A stretch of DNA of 64,000 nt from Nitrospirae bacterium YQR-1 (GCA_039908095.1 JAMOBJ010000007.1:37246-101245); one strand, 5' to 3'. Counted from the first letter of the stretch, positions 7,756 through 16,851 are shown. Numbers and translations: made by a program. The notes: a model not told the origin generated them from the letters alone.

Positions 7756-9834
7756 TTATCTAAACGTAATTGAAAATATTGCCGAAAGAAAATCATTTCT
7801 TGGCAGATTTCCTTTCAGCAGATATCTGATCTCGTCAATATTACGTTTAATTCTGGGATTTTCAAGATTCTTAGATACTCTTAACACCTCTTCTAAAGTT
7901 GTAACGCCCTCAGTTGCTTTCAGGAAACCGTCCTCCACAAGTGACGTCATTCCGTAGCTTCTGGCAATATTTTCAGCTTCTTTAGCCATTGCTCCGTTTA
8001 ATACAGCTTTCTTAATCTCTTCATTCATACAAAGCAGTTCGTGAATTGCTACCCTGCCCTTAAATCCGGTGTTATTACAGTTATTACAACCGCCGCCCTT
8101 GTAAAACTTCAATTTACCATTTTCAATTTCCTCCGGTACCCCATTTATAAATAACGTGAAAAATTCAATGTCCTCCCAGAGAGGTTTATATTCCACCTTA
8201 CAGTCTGGACATACTACCCTAACCAGTCTCTGCCCCAGTATTGAGACCAAGGTAGAGGATAGCAGAAACGGCCTTATACCCATGTCAAGCAGACGGGATA
8301 TGGCTGCTGAGGCGTCATTGGTATGAAGTGTCGTAAAGAGCAAGTGTCCTGTTAATCCGGCTGTTAAGGCCATCGTGGCGGATTCATGATCCCGCATCTC
8401 TCCAAACATTATAATGTCGGGGTCCTGACGCAAAGATGCTTTTATCCCTTTGCTGTATGATGTTTCCCTTGTATCATCTGCACCGACACGAGCCTGTGCC
8501 ACTCCGTCTATGAGATACTCCGGCGGGTCCTCAAGTGTAAGAATGCTGATTTCCTCCTTGTTCAGAGCATCCAGAGTTGAGTAAAGCATGGTAGTCTTAC
8601 CTGAACCTGTAGGGCCTGTCACTATCACAATGCCGGAGGACATAGAGCAAACCATTCTATACTTTTCTACTAAGTTTTTATACATCCCTAATTTTTCAAA
8701 TGTCGGCACTACATCAGATTGTATCAGAATTCTTATCACCATCTTATCGCCATAAACAGTAGGAAGAATGGATATTCTCAAATCAGTTTCTATATTTTTG
8801 TCTTCATAAAAAACCCTCTTACGGTCATCCACAATGACATTTTGAATATGAGAGTCCTTAAACCTGAAATAGTTTTTTAATCCTCTTACAAAAGCAGTAT
8901 TTAATGTCTTTGGCAAACCAGGCTGCTCCACTAATATTCCGTCTATACGGAAACGAATTCTTAAGTTATGCTTAGTCGGCTCAATATGTATATCGGAGGT
9001 TTTAAGGTCTATTGCCTTCATAATAAGCTGCATAAATATATTGAGATTGTAATTTGAGGAATAATACTTTGTGCCGATATAAAGGATTTCGGTTGCCGCT
9101 GTAGCTTCCACGACTATTTTCTGAGATAATGATATTGCATCCTTGCTATTAAAAACATGAGGGATGAATTCCATTATTTCATTTAAGCCGGCAAGGGCAA
9201 ACTCCACGGATAACGTCATTTTACTTCTGTCTCCGGAGGCGATCAGGTAATTTTTAATTTCCTTCAGCATCTCATTTTTGATCTTTTGGGTGTTTTTTAT
9301 ATCCGACTCAGAAATAATGCAATGGTAAATTATGCTTCCCTGTTCTCCCTGGTACTTCTTGTAAGGAATAAATCTGTTATCCATCAACATTTTAGCGGAA
9401 AAAATAAAAAATAGTTCAGAGTCCAATTCTGAAATATCCGGCTTAATTCTTGGCAGATTATGCTGTTTTGCTATGGTTCTGAGAAGAGTTTCGTTATTAA
9501 TGAGTTTAAGCTCTTCTACCAAAATGGAACCGATTCTTTTTTGCGGATTTTGCCTTTGAATTTCTAAAACGGCTTTAAGCTCTTCTTTTGTTATCTTTTT
9601 GTCAATAACCAGGTACTCGCCAAGAGGGATATTTATATTGTTGAGCTGGATAAATGAGAGCAACTGATTTGATGTTAATATTTTTAGCTCCGTCAGAACA
9701 CTACCCAGCAGAGCTATTTCACCCTGTTCTCTTAACTGATGTTGTCTTTCTAATGCAGTTTCCAGTTGCTTCTTGTTAATCACCCCTGAGTCTAATAACA
9801 TCTCGCCAATTCTTTTTTTTTTCTCGGTTGTCAT
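7756..9834 (-). CDS. GspE/PilB/MshE-type assembly ATPase
   Basis: A 692-residue secretion or pilus assembly ATPase. Two N-terminal MshEN-like helical repeats (about residues 5-65 and 75-130) each contain an 'IG..L...I...L..AL' pattern; such domains can bind c-di-GMP. The catalytic half has the Asp box DIHIEP (281-286), Walker A GPTGSGKTT (407-415), Walker B ending in FGEMRD (478-482; GEIRD is usual), the His box TTLHTND, and the zinc-binding CPDC (542-545) plus a CNNCNNTG pair. It is cytoplasmic and would power assembly of a type II secretion or type IV pilus-like fibre. No inner-membrane platform (GspF/PilC) or secretin gene is adjacent, so the partner machine is elsewhere. It overlaps the upstream small gene by ATGA. 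Confidence 0.9.
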   Translation of the reverse strand: MTTEKKKRIGEMLLDSGVINKKQLETALERQHQLREQGEIALLGSVLTELKILTSNQLLSFIQLNNINIPLGEYLVIDKKITKEELKAVLEIQRQNPQKRIGSILVEELKLINNETLLRTIAKQHNLPRIKPDISELDSELFFIFSAKMLMDNRFIPYKKYQGEQGSIIYHCIISESDIKNTQKIKNEMLKEIKNYLIASGDRSKMTLSVEFALAGLNEIMEFIPHVFNSKDAISLSQKIVVEATAATEILYIGTKYYSSNYNLNIFMQLIMKAIDLKTSDIHIEPTKHNLRIRFRIDGILVEQPGLPKTLNTAFVRGLKNYFRFKDSHIQNVIVDDRKRVFYEDKNIETDLRISILPTVYGDKMVIRILIQSDVVPTFEKLGMYKNLVEKYRMVCSMSSGIVIVTGPTGSGKTTMLYSTLDALNKEEISILTLEDPPEYLIDGVAQARVGADDTRETSYSKGIKASLRQDPDIIMFGEMRDHESATMALTAGLTGHLLFTTLHTNDASAAISRLLDMGIRPFLLSSTLVSILGQRLVRVVCPDCKVEYKPLWEDIEFFTLFINGVPEEIENGKLKFYKGGGCNNCNNTGFKGRVAIHELLCMNEEIKKAVLNGAMAKEAENIARSYGMTSLVEDGFLKATEGVTTLEEVLRVSKNLENPRIKRNIDEIRYLLKGNLPRNDFLSAIFSITFR

Positions 9835-10118
9835 TTTTTACCCGTCCTGAAATGTAATTCACTGGAATTCTTCATTCTCATATCCACTGCCTCTAGTGTC
9901 CTCATAAGCTTAATCATACCGGTTTCTTTGCCGGAGTTGCCGCATTCGATACACTCATTAAATTCATCCGCCCTATGAGCAGGCCTGATAAATACCTCCT
10001 CACCTCTTACCGTCTCCGCTACTATCTTGCACACACCATCTCCATGTACTCTTTTTATTCTTATTATATTGTCTAAATTAAGCAAATCTCCAGGTTCTGT
10101 TATTATCCACATTGACAA
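9831..10118 (-). CDS. Small protein of unknown function upstream of assembly ATPase
   Basis: A 95-residue protein that I do not recognise. The N-terminal 60 residues look like a compact beta-rich domain (LLNLDNIIRIKRVHGDGVCKIVAETVRGEEVFIRPA). The middle has a CIECGNSGKE segment with two close cysteines, and the C-terminus is helical and basic. There is no signal peptide or membrane helix. It overlaps the following ATPase gene by 4 nt (ATGA), which means tight translational coupling and makes it likely to be a real gene, perhaps an accessory or regulatory partner of the ATPase. Confidence 0.6.
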   Translation of the reverse strand: MSMWIITEPGDLLNLDNIIRIKRVHGDGVCKIVAETVRGEEVFIRPAHRADEFNECIECGNSGKETGMIKLMRTLEAVDMRMKNSSELHFRTGKK

Positions 10119-10327
10119 AGCCCTCCATTTTCTAACTCAAACTATATCCCCCACCGCTTCCCTAATAGCCTAAAGCTGCCATGTATATAAATAAAAAATA
10201 TACAATCAACGGATTATAACAAAAATAAAAATTTTTTACATGTAAATTTTTTATAAATATTGTTTTTATAAGAATTGTTTTTTGTCAAAAATCAGAAAAA
10301 AATCGCAAAAAAACATCAGCCGGTTAA

Positions 10328-10406
10328 TACCAAGCAGCAGTCAAAAGAGTAACGAGGTGTCGTTTTCTACCTGCCGCCTATGTTTGCTTCCGCCTGCAAC
10401 TTTGTA
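10328..10406. mobile_element. Short ACCAAG-type miniature element
   Basis: A 79-bp copy. The left end TACCAAGCAGCAGTCAAAAG and the right end (complement TACAAAGTTGCAGGCGGAAG) match the ends of the copies at 21196 and 26047, but the central part is shorter. The surrounding 10119-10540 gap is otherwise AT-rich with long A/T runs and no coding signal. Confidence 0.6.
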
Positions 10407-10540
10407 ATTATATTATGCATTATGGAAATTTTGAACCTATTTGTGGCTAATATTCCACAGTTTGTGTAATTTTCACACGTTTTTAATGTTGCTGCTATAA
10501 GAAATTTATACAAATCAGCATGTTACAACGTATTTTATGT

Positions 10541-10556
10541 TGGCATAGATATTGCA
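10541..10556 (+). promoter_or_regulatory. Sigma-54 (-24/-12) promoter
   Basis: TGGCATAGATATTGCA matches the TGGCAYR-N4-TTGCA consensus, with exactly 10 nt between the GG and GC doublets. It lies 170 nt upstream of the first gene of the carbohydrate/DJ-1 cluster. Transcription would need an enhancer-binding activator; none is encoded nearby. Confidence 0.7.
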
Positions 10557-10726
10557 TCATGATTACATTCCATAACATCGCAAAATTTGGCGGGTTATAA
10601 ATAGTAAGCCGTTTTGTTTTATTTGATTATTATTTGTATTTAACAGTTGTTTTGATATGCTAAAAGGGGAATGTGCGTGTTTTACATGCTGCTCTTTTTC
10701 TTTATAAAAGGGGGAGGGATACAATC

Positions 10727-11308
10727 ATGCTTTGTAAGAAAATCGGTGTTTTTATTGAGGACGAGTGGGTTGCCGTCAGTTTTAACACAATAATAAGCGC
10801 TCTGAAAGAGGCCGGCCTTGTGCCCGTTGTGATTACAACAAACAGGGAATGGGGCGACGGCATGAAGAAAAGTTTTCCGTATGATAACGAGCCGGCTCAG
10901 TACCTGAAAGCCGACCTTAGCGTTAACGAGGTAATCATAAGTGATTATGCTGGTTTTGTATTTGGCGGCGGTTACTGGGTGGACAGACTGCGGTGGTGGT
11001 TTAAAAAGAAAGGACAAAACGGAAAGCTTGAAATACCGGAGCCTATAGCGCTGGTTTCTTCCATCCTTGAGTCAGACAAGCATAAAGTGGGCGTAATCTG
11101 CCACTCAATGTGGCTGCTTTGCTCTCTCAAAGACAAGGTAAAAGCTAAGAATGTGACTTGCGCCTATAACATCATTGATGATGTAACAAACGCAGGATTT
11201 AATTATGTTGACACTGACGTGCATATTGACGGCAACCTGATTACAGGCCGCATGAGTGCTAATTCAGATGTATTTATAAAGGAATATATCAATCAACTGA
11301 AAAAGTAA
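10727..11308 (+). CDS. DJ-1/PfpI-family protein
   Basis: A 193-residue single-domain DJ-1/PfpI-fold protein. The fold is shown by the N-terminal strand KKIGVFIEDEW, the FGGGYW turn, and the nucleophile elbow VGVICHSMWLLC with the candidate catalytic Cys at about residue 125. DJ-1 relatives act as proteases, chaperones, glyoxalases or amide hydrolases, and the sequence does not decide which. The ATG at 10727 is chosen because GGGGGAGGG lies about 9 nt upstream; the frame extends upstream to 10673 without a good ribosome site. It is the first gene after the sigma-54 promoter, 24 nt before the AGE-like gene. A second, longer DJ-1-type gene lies at 15785. Confidence 0.85.
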   Translation: MLCKKIGVFIEDEWVAVSFNTIISALKEAGLVPVVITTNREWGDGMKKSFPYDNEPAQYLKADLSVNEVIISDYAGFVFGGGYWVDRLRWWFKKKGQNGKLEIPEPIALVSSILESDKHKVGVICHSMWLLCSLKDKVKAKNVTCAYNIIDDVTNAGFNYVDTDVHIDGNLITGRMSANSDVFIKEYINQLKK

Positions 11309-11332
11309 AAAATACAAAGAGGAGGAATGCTT

Positions 11333-13183
11333 ATGAAGTACTTTACGCAAAGTCTCAGAGTTACAGGTTATGTACGAAAAAAGTATAACGCCGCAGGTAT
11401 GTTTGAAATAGCGGCCAACAGCGGTGACGTCTTTGAGGCATTTATTACAGGCGATACGTATTTTTACATGGTGCGCAACACCGATCTTCTTGACAGAGAC
11501 AGGACGGACTACACTGTGTCAGACAAACTTGACAGATACATTGCAGAAAAACAGCTTGTGTCGGCATACGGAATAATTATTATACATGATGACAAGACAA
11601 GGTTTGACGTTAAGTCCGTAGTAATATTCGGCAACAGCCCGGACAAGTACGTCTTTGAAGAGGGGCACTGGTGGCTTTCCCAGATAACCTCATTTGCCGA
11701 CACATGGCTTCAGCGGCAGTTTGGACTGGGCGATACATTTGATTTCACCGGCTATCGCACTAATTTAAACGCTGCCGGGGGCAAGATGGATGACTACACG
11801 GTTCAGGAGTGTGACACCATAACCAGACTGATTTACGGCCTCTCCTCAGCATACTCCCTTACCGGCAACAGAAGGTATCTCGATGCTGCCAAAGCAGGCA
11901 TAAAATACCAACAGGACATGTTTAAGACTATAAGCCTTGACGGCACTTTTGTCGTTTGGCACCATGCCGTGGACAGGGGCAAAAAGATTCTCCCTTCAAG
12001 TTTTAACGAGGACTCCGGTACTATCCCACTGTATGAGCAGATATATGCAATTGCCGGCATGGCACAGTACTACCGTTTAACCCATGACTGGGATGTCTAT
12101 GATGATATTAAGAAAACGGTCGAGTTCTTTGAGCACTACTACAGGGATACTAAGTTAAAGGGGTTCTTTTCACACATTGATCCTGTTAATTTCCGCCACG
12201 ACTCTATAGGGCTTCAGGAGTTTAACAGAAACAAAAAGAACTGGAACTCTGTTGGAGACCACGCTCCTGCTTATATGATTAACCTGCTGCTTGCCACCGA
12301 GGATATTGCTCTTTACAAGGATGACTACAAGTACTACAAGGACTTGCAGGAGGAGCAGGCGGAGCTCATCTGTGATAAGTTTATAGATAACGATTCTTTA
12401 TACATAAAAGAGCGTTTTTTGGCCGACTGGACATACGATGACCATTATCAGTGGCAGCAGGACAGAAGTGTTGTAGGGCATAACCTGAAAATCGCATGGA
12501 ACCTTACGCGTTTATATTTCCTCTACGGCAAGGAGAAGTACCTCCAATATGCAGAGAAAATTGCTGATAAGATACCTGAAGGCGGCCTTGATATGATAAG
12601 GGGCGGTTGGTACGACGTTGTCGAGAGGCATCCAAAGAATGGTATGCCGATAGATTTTCCGTGGCATAACCGCAAAGCGTGGTGGCAGCAGGAGCAGGGA
12701 ATTCTGGCCTATTTGATCTTAACGGGTACAACAAAGGACGAGAAAAAGAAGGAAAAATACCGGGCGCTGGCAAGGGAGTCTGTAGCGTTTTGGAATCTGG
12801 CATTTTTGGATAAAGACTACGGCGAGACTTATTTCGATGTTCTTGAAAACGGCTACCCGTACTTAGTTGATGACAGGGCCATGTCAGCAAGCCATTCAAA
12901 ATCAGGTTACCACAGCATGGAGCTTAACTATTTAGCACACATATACTACAGGCTGCTTGTGGAAAAGGACAGACCACTCACTCTTTACTTCTGCCTCTCC
13001 CCTGACAGAAACGTAGAGTGTCTGAACCTGCTGCCGGATTATTTACCTAGAAACGAGATTGAAGTCAAGAGCCTTACTGTAAACGGTGAGGATTATAAGG
13101 ACTACCTTGGTTTTCAGGTAAGACTGGGTGACAAACACAAGGGGGAAGAGGTTACAGTCATCGCCCAGCTGGGTACTAAATGA
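11333..13183 (+). CDS. AGE-superfamily sugar epimerase/isomerase-like protein
   Basis: A 616-residue protein whose residues from about 150 onward read as an (alpha/alpha)6 barrel of the N-acylglucosamine 2-epimerase superfamily. Visible motifs are VGHNLKIAWNLTRLY (about 380), GGWYDVVERHPKNGMP (about 423) and KAWWQQEQG (about 448), where AGE, mannose isomerase and cellobiose epimerase place active-site residues. About 150 N-terminal residues (beta-rich, FDVKSVVIFG...) and about 60 C-terminal residues are extra; typical members are near 400. The substrate is unknown but is likely a free reducing sugar. The ATG at 11333 is preferred over 11327 because GAGGAGG would be only 1-2 nt from the latter. 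No signal peptide is seen. Confidence 0.75.
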   Translation: MKYFTQSLRVTGYVRKKYNAAGMFEIAANSGDVFEAFITGDTYFYMVRNTDLLDRDRTDYTVSDKLDRYIAEKQLVSAYGIIIIHDDKTRFDVKSVVIFGNSPDKYVFEEGHWWLSQITSFADTWLQRQFGLGDTFDFTGYRTNLNAAGGKMDDYTVQECDTITRLIYGLSSAYSLTGNRRYLDAAKAGIKYQQDMFKTISLDGTFVVWHHAVDRGKKILPSSFNEDSGTIPLYEQIYAIAGMAQYYRLTHDWDVYDDIKKTVEFFEHYYRDTKLKGFFSHIDPVNFRHDSIGLQEFNRNKKNWNSVGDHAPAYMINLLLATEDIALYKDDYKYYKDLQEEQAELICDKFIDNDSLYIKERFLADWTYDDHYQWQQDRSVVGHNLKIAWNLTRLYFLYGKEKYLQYAEKIADKIPEGGLDMIRGGWYDVVERHPKNGMPIDFPWHNRKAWWQQEQGILAYLILTGTTKDEKKKEKYRALARESVAFWNLAFLDKDYGETYFDVLENGYPYLVDDRAMSASHSKSGYHSMELNYLAHIYYRLLVEKDRPLTLYFCLSPDRNVECLNLLPDYLPRNEIEVKSLTVNGEDYKDYLGFQVRLGDKHKGEEVTVIAQLGTK

Positions 13184-13241
13184 TGAGAATCTGTTTACAA
13201 GGGATGATGAAAAAAACTCTAAAAAAGGGGGAGATGGGATA

Positions 13242-15767
13242 ATGCCGCAAATATCAATACCGGTAAAGTTTCAGTACGTAACGGGTATAACAAGGCGTGT
13301 GTTTGAAAACGTGCGCTTAAGCGGGAGCTGGGTTACCCGCGGTAGGCTCAATCAAGCCGAGTATTCTAATGATTGGTCCAAAGTGGAGATGACTGAAGTC
13401 ACAGGAACAGACGGCTGCCCTGTGTTTGAGGCTGTGGTTAACTTTCATTCCTCTCAGGCAGGATACCTTTTTAGGTGGGGTGTCACTGTTGACAGGATTA
13501 CAACCGCCTCAAGCGTTACAGGCAAAGACCTATGGGGAATTACCACTGAGGTAAATGATATTAACTCCACGGAAAAATATCGGGTCTTTACATTAAACGC
13601 CACCCCGGCAGATGGTATTCAGACGGAGGCCTATTATCTTACAAACTGCAGACGTCTGGGTGCAAACAAGTATTTTGTTGCCGGTCAGAGTGCACCATTG
13701 ATACAGTTTGCCCTGTGGGCCCCTAACGCAAGGGCTGTGGAGGTTGTCTTTGGTACAGTGTCCTGCGGCTATATTTCCGACTATGGGGTAGGCATAGACC
13801 CTGCCGCTCCGTCAATCCCTATGGTACGCCAGCGTGACGGTGTTTGGGTAACGGCACCGGTAGATGATTTTGCCGCCTATGACCACAAAAAGCCGTACAT
13901 GTTCCGGATAACCAACAGAAACGGCCGCACTGTCTATCGTACCGATTTGTACTCAAGGTGTCAAATAGGCTCAGGGAGAACAAACCCAAGGGGTGCACCA
14001 TATAACGGCGGTTACAGAGACCTCGATGGTACGACCAGTTGTTCGGTTGTGGTTGACCCTGAGATGGTGGTTGCCGATTTTCAGAATGCCAACTCAATAA
14101 ACCCATCTGATTATGTAACTCAGGAGGTGTTTTGGCAGGGAGATGACACAAACCGCTCTAATGCCGCATTTCCAAAAAGGGTTGATGACTTGATTATCTA
14201 TGAACTTCATGTAGGCGCTCTGGGTTACGGTAAAAAGGATGCAAACGGTAACAACGTTGCCGGGGATATCGGAGATGCTATAGCTCTGTTAAATAACAAT
14301 TATATAAGCGATATAGGGGTAACATGTGTGGAGCTGCTGCCTATATCGGAATTTGGCGGCGTTGAGTCATGGGGATACGGGACGTCTCACTACTTCGCTG
14401 TTGAGTACAGCTCAGGGGGCAGGGACCAGATTAAGCATTTCATCAGAGCTTGCCACAGTAAGGGCATGGGTGTACTGTTTGATGTTGTGTATAACCATTT
14501 TGCCCCTGATGGTGAGCGTGCACAATGGATGTATGATTCCGGCACACATGAGGAAAACATTTACTACTGGTTTGAGGGGCGCTCCGGTGATTACAGAAAA
14601 ATTGATGGAACGCCGTTTCCCGACGGCGGCTACATAGATAACATGTCAACAGGGTACTCTCCGCGCTTTTATGAGGAGATGGTCAGAAAGATGTTTATCA
14701 GCAGTGCGGTAATGCTTATGGAGGAGTTTCATGTGGATGGCTTCAGGTTGGACCAGACCACCTCAATGCACAGCTATAACGTGCTTCATGCCGACGGCAG
14801 ACCGATGGGAAATGTAAACGCATTTGGAGCCAAGTTCTTAAGAGAGTACTGCGCCACGCTTAAACTGATAAAACCGGAGGTTGTAATCACCGCAGAGGAC
14901 CACTCGGAGTGGGACAGGGTTACTATGCCGGTAAGTGCCGGAGGGCTAGGGTTTGACGCCGCATGGTATGCCGATTTCTTTCACAATCTAAACGGCGGAA
15001 GCGGCAATTATACCGACAAGGCACGTTTGATAAAGAGGGCAGGCTATGGTAATAATGAGCCGCTGAGAATTGATAGCTTCTCGGGGGCACTGTCATGGGC
15101 GGGACACAACAAGGTAGTCTATCATGAGTCTCACGATGAGGCAGGCAATGCAGAAAATTCAGCAAGAACCATAGTTGTTGCCGTCAATTATGCACCACTT
15201 TTTGGAGAGACCCGGCGGTATGCCGAGGGACGCTGTAAGTTTGCAGTTTCAATGGCGGTGCTCTCGCCCGGTACTCCGATGTTTCTCTTTGGGGAGGAGG
15301 TGGGTGCCGAAAATGCCTATAAGTATGACAACTTCTACATGCACAAAGAGGATATTGTTAACATGAGGGCAACGTATGGAGCAAATCTCTATAAGTATTA
15401 TCAGGACTTGCTAACCCTCAGAAAGACCAACAGAGAGGCGCTTTGCAGCCGTAACATAGACATCGTCCACGTTCACAACGCCAACCGTGTGATAGCTTTC
15501 CGGCGATGGGGGTTCATACCAAGCCGGATTGGTGAAAACCATGAGTACCTGATTGTCGGAAGCCTAAACAACAGCCCGTTTGACCACGGTTATACGATAA
15601 GTAACATCCGCAGCGGCGACGGCAACTGGCGTGAAGTGCTAAACAGCGATGCAGCAGTCTATGGCGGACATAACGTTGGCAATTACAGTGAAACCATTCG
15701 TTCATCCGGAGGGACGATTACTGTGGTGATCCCAGCAAACGGTGTAGTAGTTTTTAGAAAACAGTAA
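13242..15767 (+). CDS. GH13 alpha-glucan branching enzyme-like protein
   Basis: An 841-residue GH13 enzyme. An N-terminal beta domain (about 1-130) and a CBM48-like domain (FALWAPNARAVEVVFG) precede the catalytic barrel, which opens with IYELHVGAL. The four conserved regions are visible: DVVYNH (about 413), DGFRLDQTTSMH with the nucleophile Asp (about 500), ITAEDHSEW with the acid/base Glu (about 551), and ESHDEAGN (about 628). The SHDE form of region IV points to GlgB-type branching enzymes or trehalohydrolases rather than plain amylases. The ATG at 13242 follows GGGGGAG; upstream extension to 13128 overlaps the preceding gene and has no ribosome site. No signal peptide, so cytoplasmic. It is flanked by AGE and DJ-1 genes instead of glycogen synthase. 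Confidence 0.85.
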   Translation: MPQISIPVKFQYVTGITRRVFENVRLSGSWVTRGRLNQAEYSNDWSKVEMTEVTGTDGCPVFEAVVNFHSSQAGYLFRWGVTVDRITTASSVTGKDLWGITTEVNDINSTEKYRVFTLNATPADGIQTEAYYLTNCRRLGANKYFVAGQSAPLIQFALWAPNARAVEVVFGTVSCGYISDYGVGIDPAAPSIPMVRQRDGVWVTAPVDDFAAYDHKKPYMFRITNRNGRTVYRTDLYSRCQIGSGRTNPRGAPYNGGYRDLDGTTSCSVVVDPEMVVADFQNANSINPSDYVTQEVFWQGDDTNRSNAAFPKRVDDLIIYELHVGALGYGKKDANGNNVAGDIGDAIALLNNNYISDIGVTCVELLPISEFGGVESWGYGTSHYFAVEYSSGGRDQIKHFIRACHSKGMGVLFDVVYNHFAPDGERAQWMYDSGTHEENIYYWFEGRSGDYRKIDGTPFPDGGYIDNMSTGYSPRFYEEMVRKMFISSAVMLMEEFHVDGFRLDQTTSMHSYNVLHADGRPMGNVNAFGAKFLREYCATLKLIKPEVVITAEDHSEWDRVTMPVSAGGLGFDAAWYADFFHNLNGGSGNYTDKARLIKRAGYGNNEPLRIDSFSGALSWAGHNKVVYHESHDEAGNAENSARTIVVAVNYAPLFGETRRYAEGRCKFAVSMAVLSPGTPMFLFGEEVGAENAYKYDNFYMHKEDIVNMRATYGANLYKYYQDLLTLRKTNREALCSRNIDIVHVHNANRVIAFRRWGFIPSRIGENHEYLIVGSLNNSPFDHGYTISNIRSGDGNWREVLNSDAAVYGGHNVGNYSETIRSSGGTITVVIPANGVVVFRKQ

Positions 15768-15784
15768 GATTAAGGAGATGAATA

Positions 15785-16624
15785 ATGAATATTATAACCA
15801 CAAAAGGAAAAATCCTGGTGATAGTGTCAAATTATGGATACTGGGGGGAGGAGCTGGTAGGGCCGGTAGAGGAAATAGACAAGGCTGGGTTTACGCCTGT
15901 ATTTGTAACGCCGCGGGGGTTAAAACCGGTGCCCCTTCCGCCAAGTATTGACGCAAATTATATAGACCCGCCTCTGGGCAAGCCTGTGACGACTCAGGCG
16001 GTCGTGGATAAGGTCAAGGCGCTTGACGCCTCTGACAGACTGAATAAGACGATTAACTTATCCACATGGTTTCCCGACAGGCCATACATGAGCTCGAAAA
16101 CGTATCTCAGAGACCTTGAGGCATATTATGCGAAATTGCATGACCTGGATACTGAACTCAATGAATACGCAGCGCTACTGCTGGTTGGTGGAAGCGGGCC
16201 TGTTGTGGATATGGTAAATAACCAGCGCGTGCATGACGTTATTTTAGGGTTTCTGAGGTTAGGTAAACCCATAGCCGCAGAATGCTACGGTGTGGCATGT
16301 CTGGCCTTTGCACGTGATTTAAGACAAAGAAAAAGCATAATCTGGGGTAAGCGCGTAACCGGACACCCGATTGAGTACGACTACAAAGACGGCACCGGGT
16401 TTGTAGGCGTTGACTTCAACATGGGGCCGCCGCCGTATCCGCTTGAGTACATTCTGCGTGACGCTACAGGCCCCGACGGTCAGTACATCAGCAACGTCGG
16501 AGACGGCGTATCGGTCATCGTTGACTACCCGTTTATAACCGGCAGATCAAACGAATCATCATACGGAACCGGTCAGAAACTCATCGAGGTTCTCGATAAA
16601 GGATTAAGAAGATACGGCTGGTAG
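15785..16624 (+). CDS. DJ-1/PfpI-family protein, Hsp31-like
   Basis: A 279-residue member of the DJ-1/PfpI superfamily, longer than the first copy and closer in layout to Hsp31/glutamine-amidotransferase-like proteins. It shows KILVIVSNYGYWGEE at the N-terminus, LLVGGSGPVVD, and a nucleophile elbow AAECYGVACLAFA with Cys at about residue 167. Near the C-terminus, SNVGDGVSVIVDYPFITGRSN resembles the end of Hsp31-type proteins. Possible activities are glyoxalase III, deglycase or chaperone. The start at 15785 has AAGGAG 10 nt upstream. It lies 17 nt after the GH13 gene, so it is in the same operon, and it is followed by a hairpin at 16639. Confidence 0.83.
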   Translation: MNIITTKGKILVIVSNYGYWGEELVGPVEEIDKAGFTPVFVTPRGLKPVPLPPSIDANYIDPPLGKPVTTQAVVDKVKALDASDRLNKTINLSTWFPDRPYMSSKTYLRDLEAYYAKLHDLDTELNEYAALLLVGGSGPVVDMVNNQRVHDVILGFLRLGKPIAAECYGVACLAFARDLRQRKSIIWGKRVTGHPIEYDYKDGTGFVGVDFNMGPPPYPLEYILRDATGPDGQYISNVGDGVSVIVDYPFITGRSNESSYGTGQKLIEVLDKGLRRYGW

Positions 16625-16638
16625 GGGAAAAGGGAGGT

Positions 16639-16663
16639 AAGGGGAAGGCGCTGCCTTCCCCTT
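16639..16663 (+). terminator. Strong hairpin after DJ-1 gene (repeat-derived)
   Basis: An 11-bp perfect stem (AAGGGGAAGGC / GCCTTCCCCTT) with a 3-nt loop, not followed by a T tract. It opens a GC-rich repeat block (16639-16706) that recurs in diverged form at 18575. It could attenuate transcription into the ThDP enzyme gene. Confidence 0.45.
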
Positions 16664-16767
16664 ATACCCCATCCGCAAGGGAGCGAGGCCCCCTTGACCC
16701 CTTTATTTAAATGTATACTTGGTTTAGTAAGATGTTTAGTTAGAATGATTGTGTTGTGAGAAAAGAA

Positions 16768-16829
16768 TTTTTTAACCGGCGTTCCGCCGCTTAAAAAGTC
16801 TCTCTGCGAGCTCCGCCCGCAAAACAGAT
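16768..16829 (+). repeat. 62-bp direct repeat, copy A (leader of ThDP enzyme gene)
   Basis: The block from TTTTTTAACCGGCG to CCGCAAAACAGAT is identical to 18709-18770. In both places it is followed within about 30 nt of unique sequence by GTGGAGG(T/C)GTAATGGCTGAAAAG, so the repeat is part of a duplicated gene leader. Confidence 0.85.
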
Positions 16830-16851
16830 AGTTCATATTAGTGGAGGTGTA

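Noticed and set aside
10119..10200. Sigma-54 promoter for the ATPase cluster (TGGCAGCTTTAGGCTA on minus strand)
   Set aside because: Spacing between GG and GC is 9 nt instead of 10 and the -12 element is poor.
10440..10480. CRP/FNR-like site GTGTAATTTTCACAC upstream of the sigma-54 promoter
   Set aside because: Arms are only 4 bp and the spacing does not fit CRP (one base short) or FNR.
16573..16836. 87-residue minus-strand ORF over the repeat leader
   Set aside because: Antisense to the DJ-1 gene end and repeat block; composition matches translated repeat.
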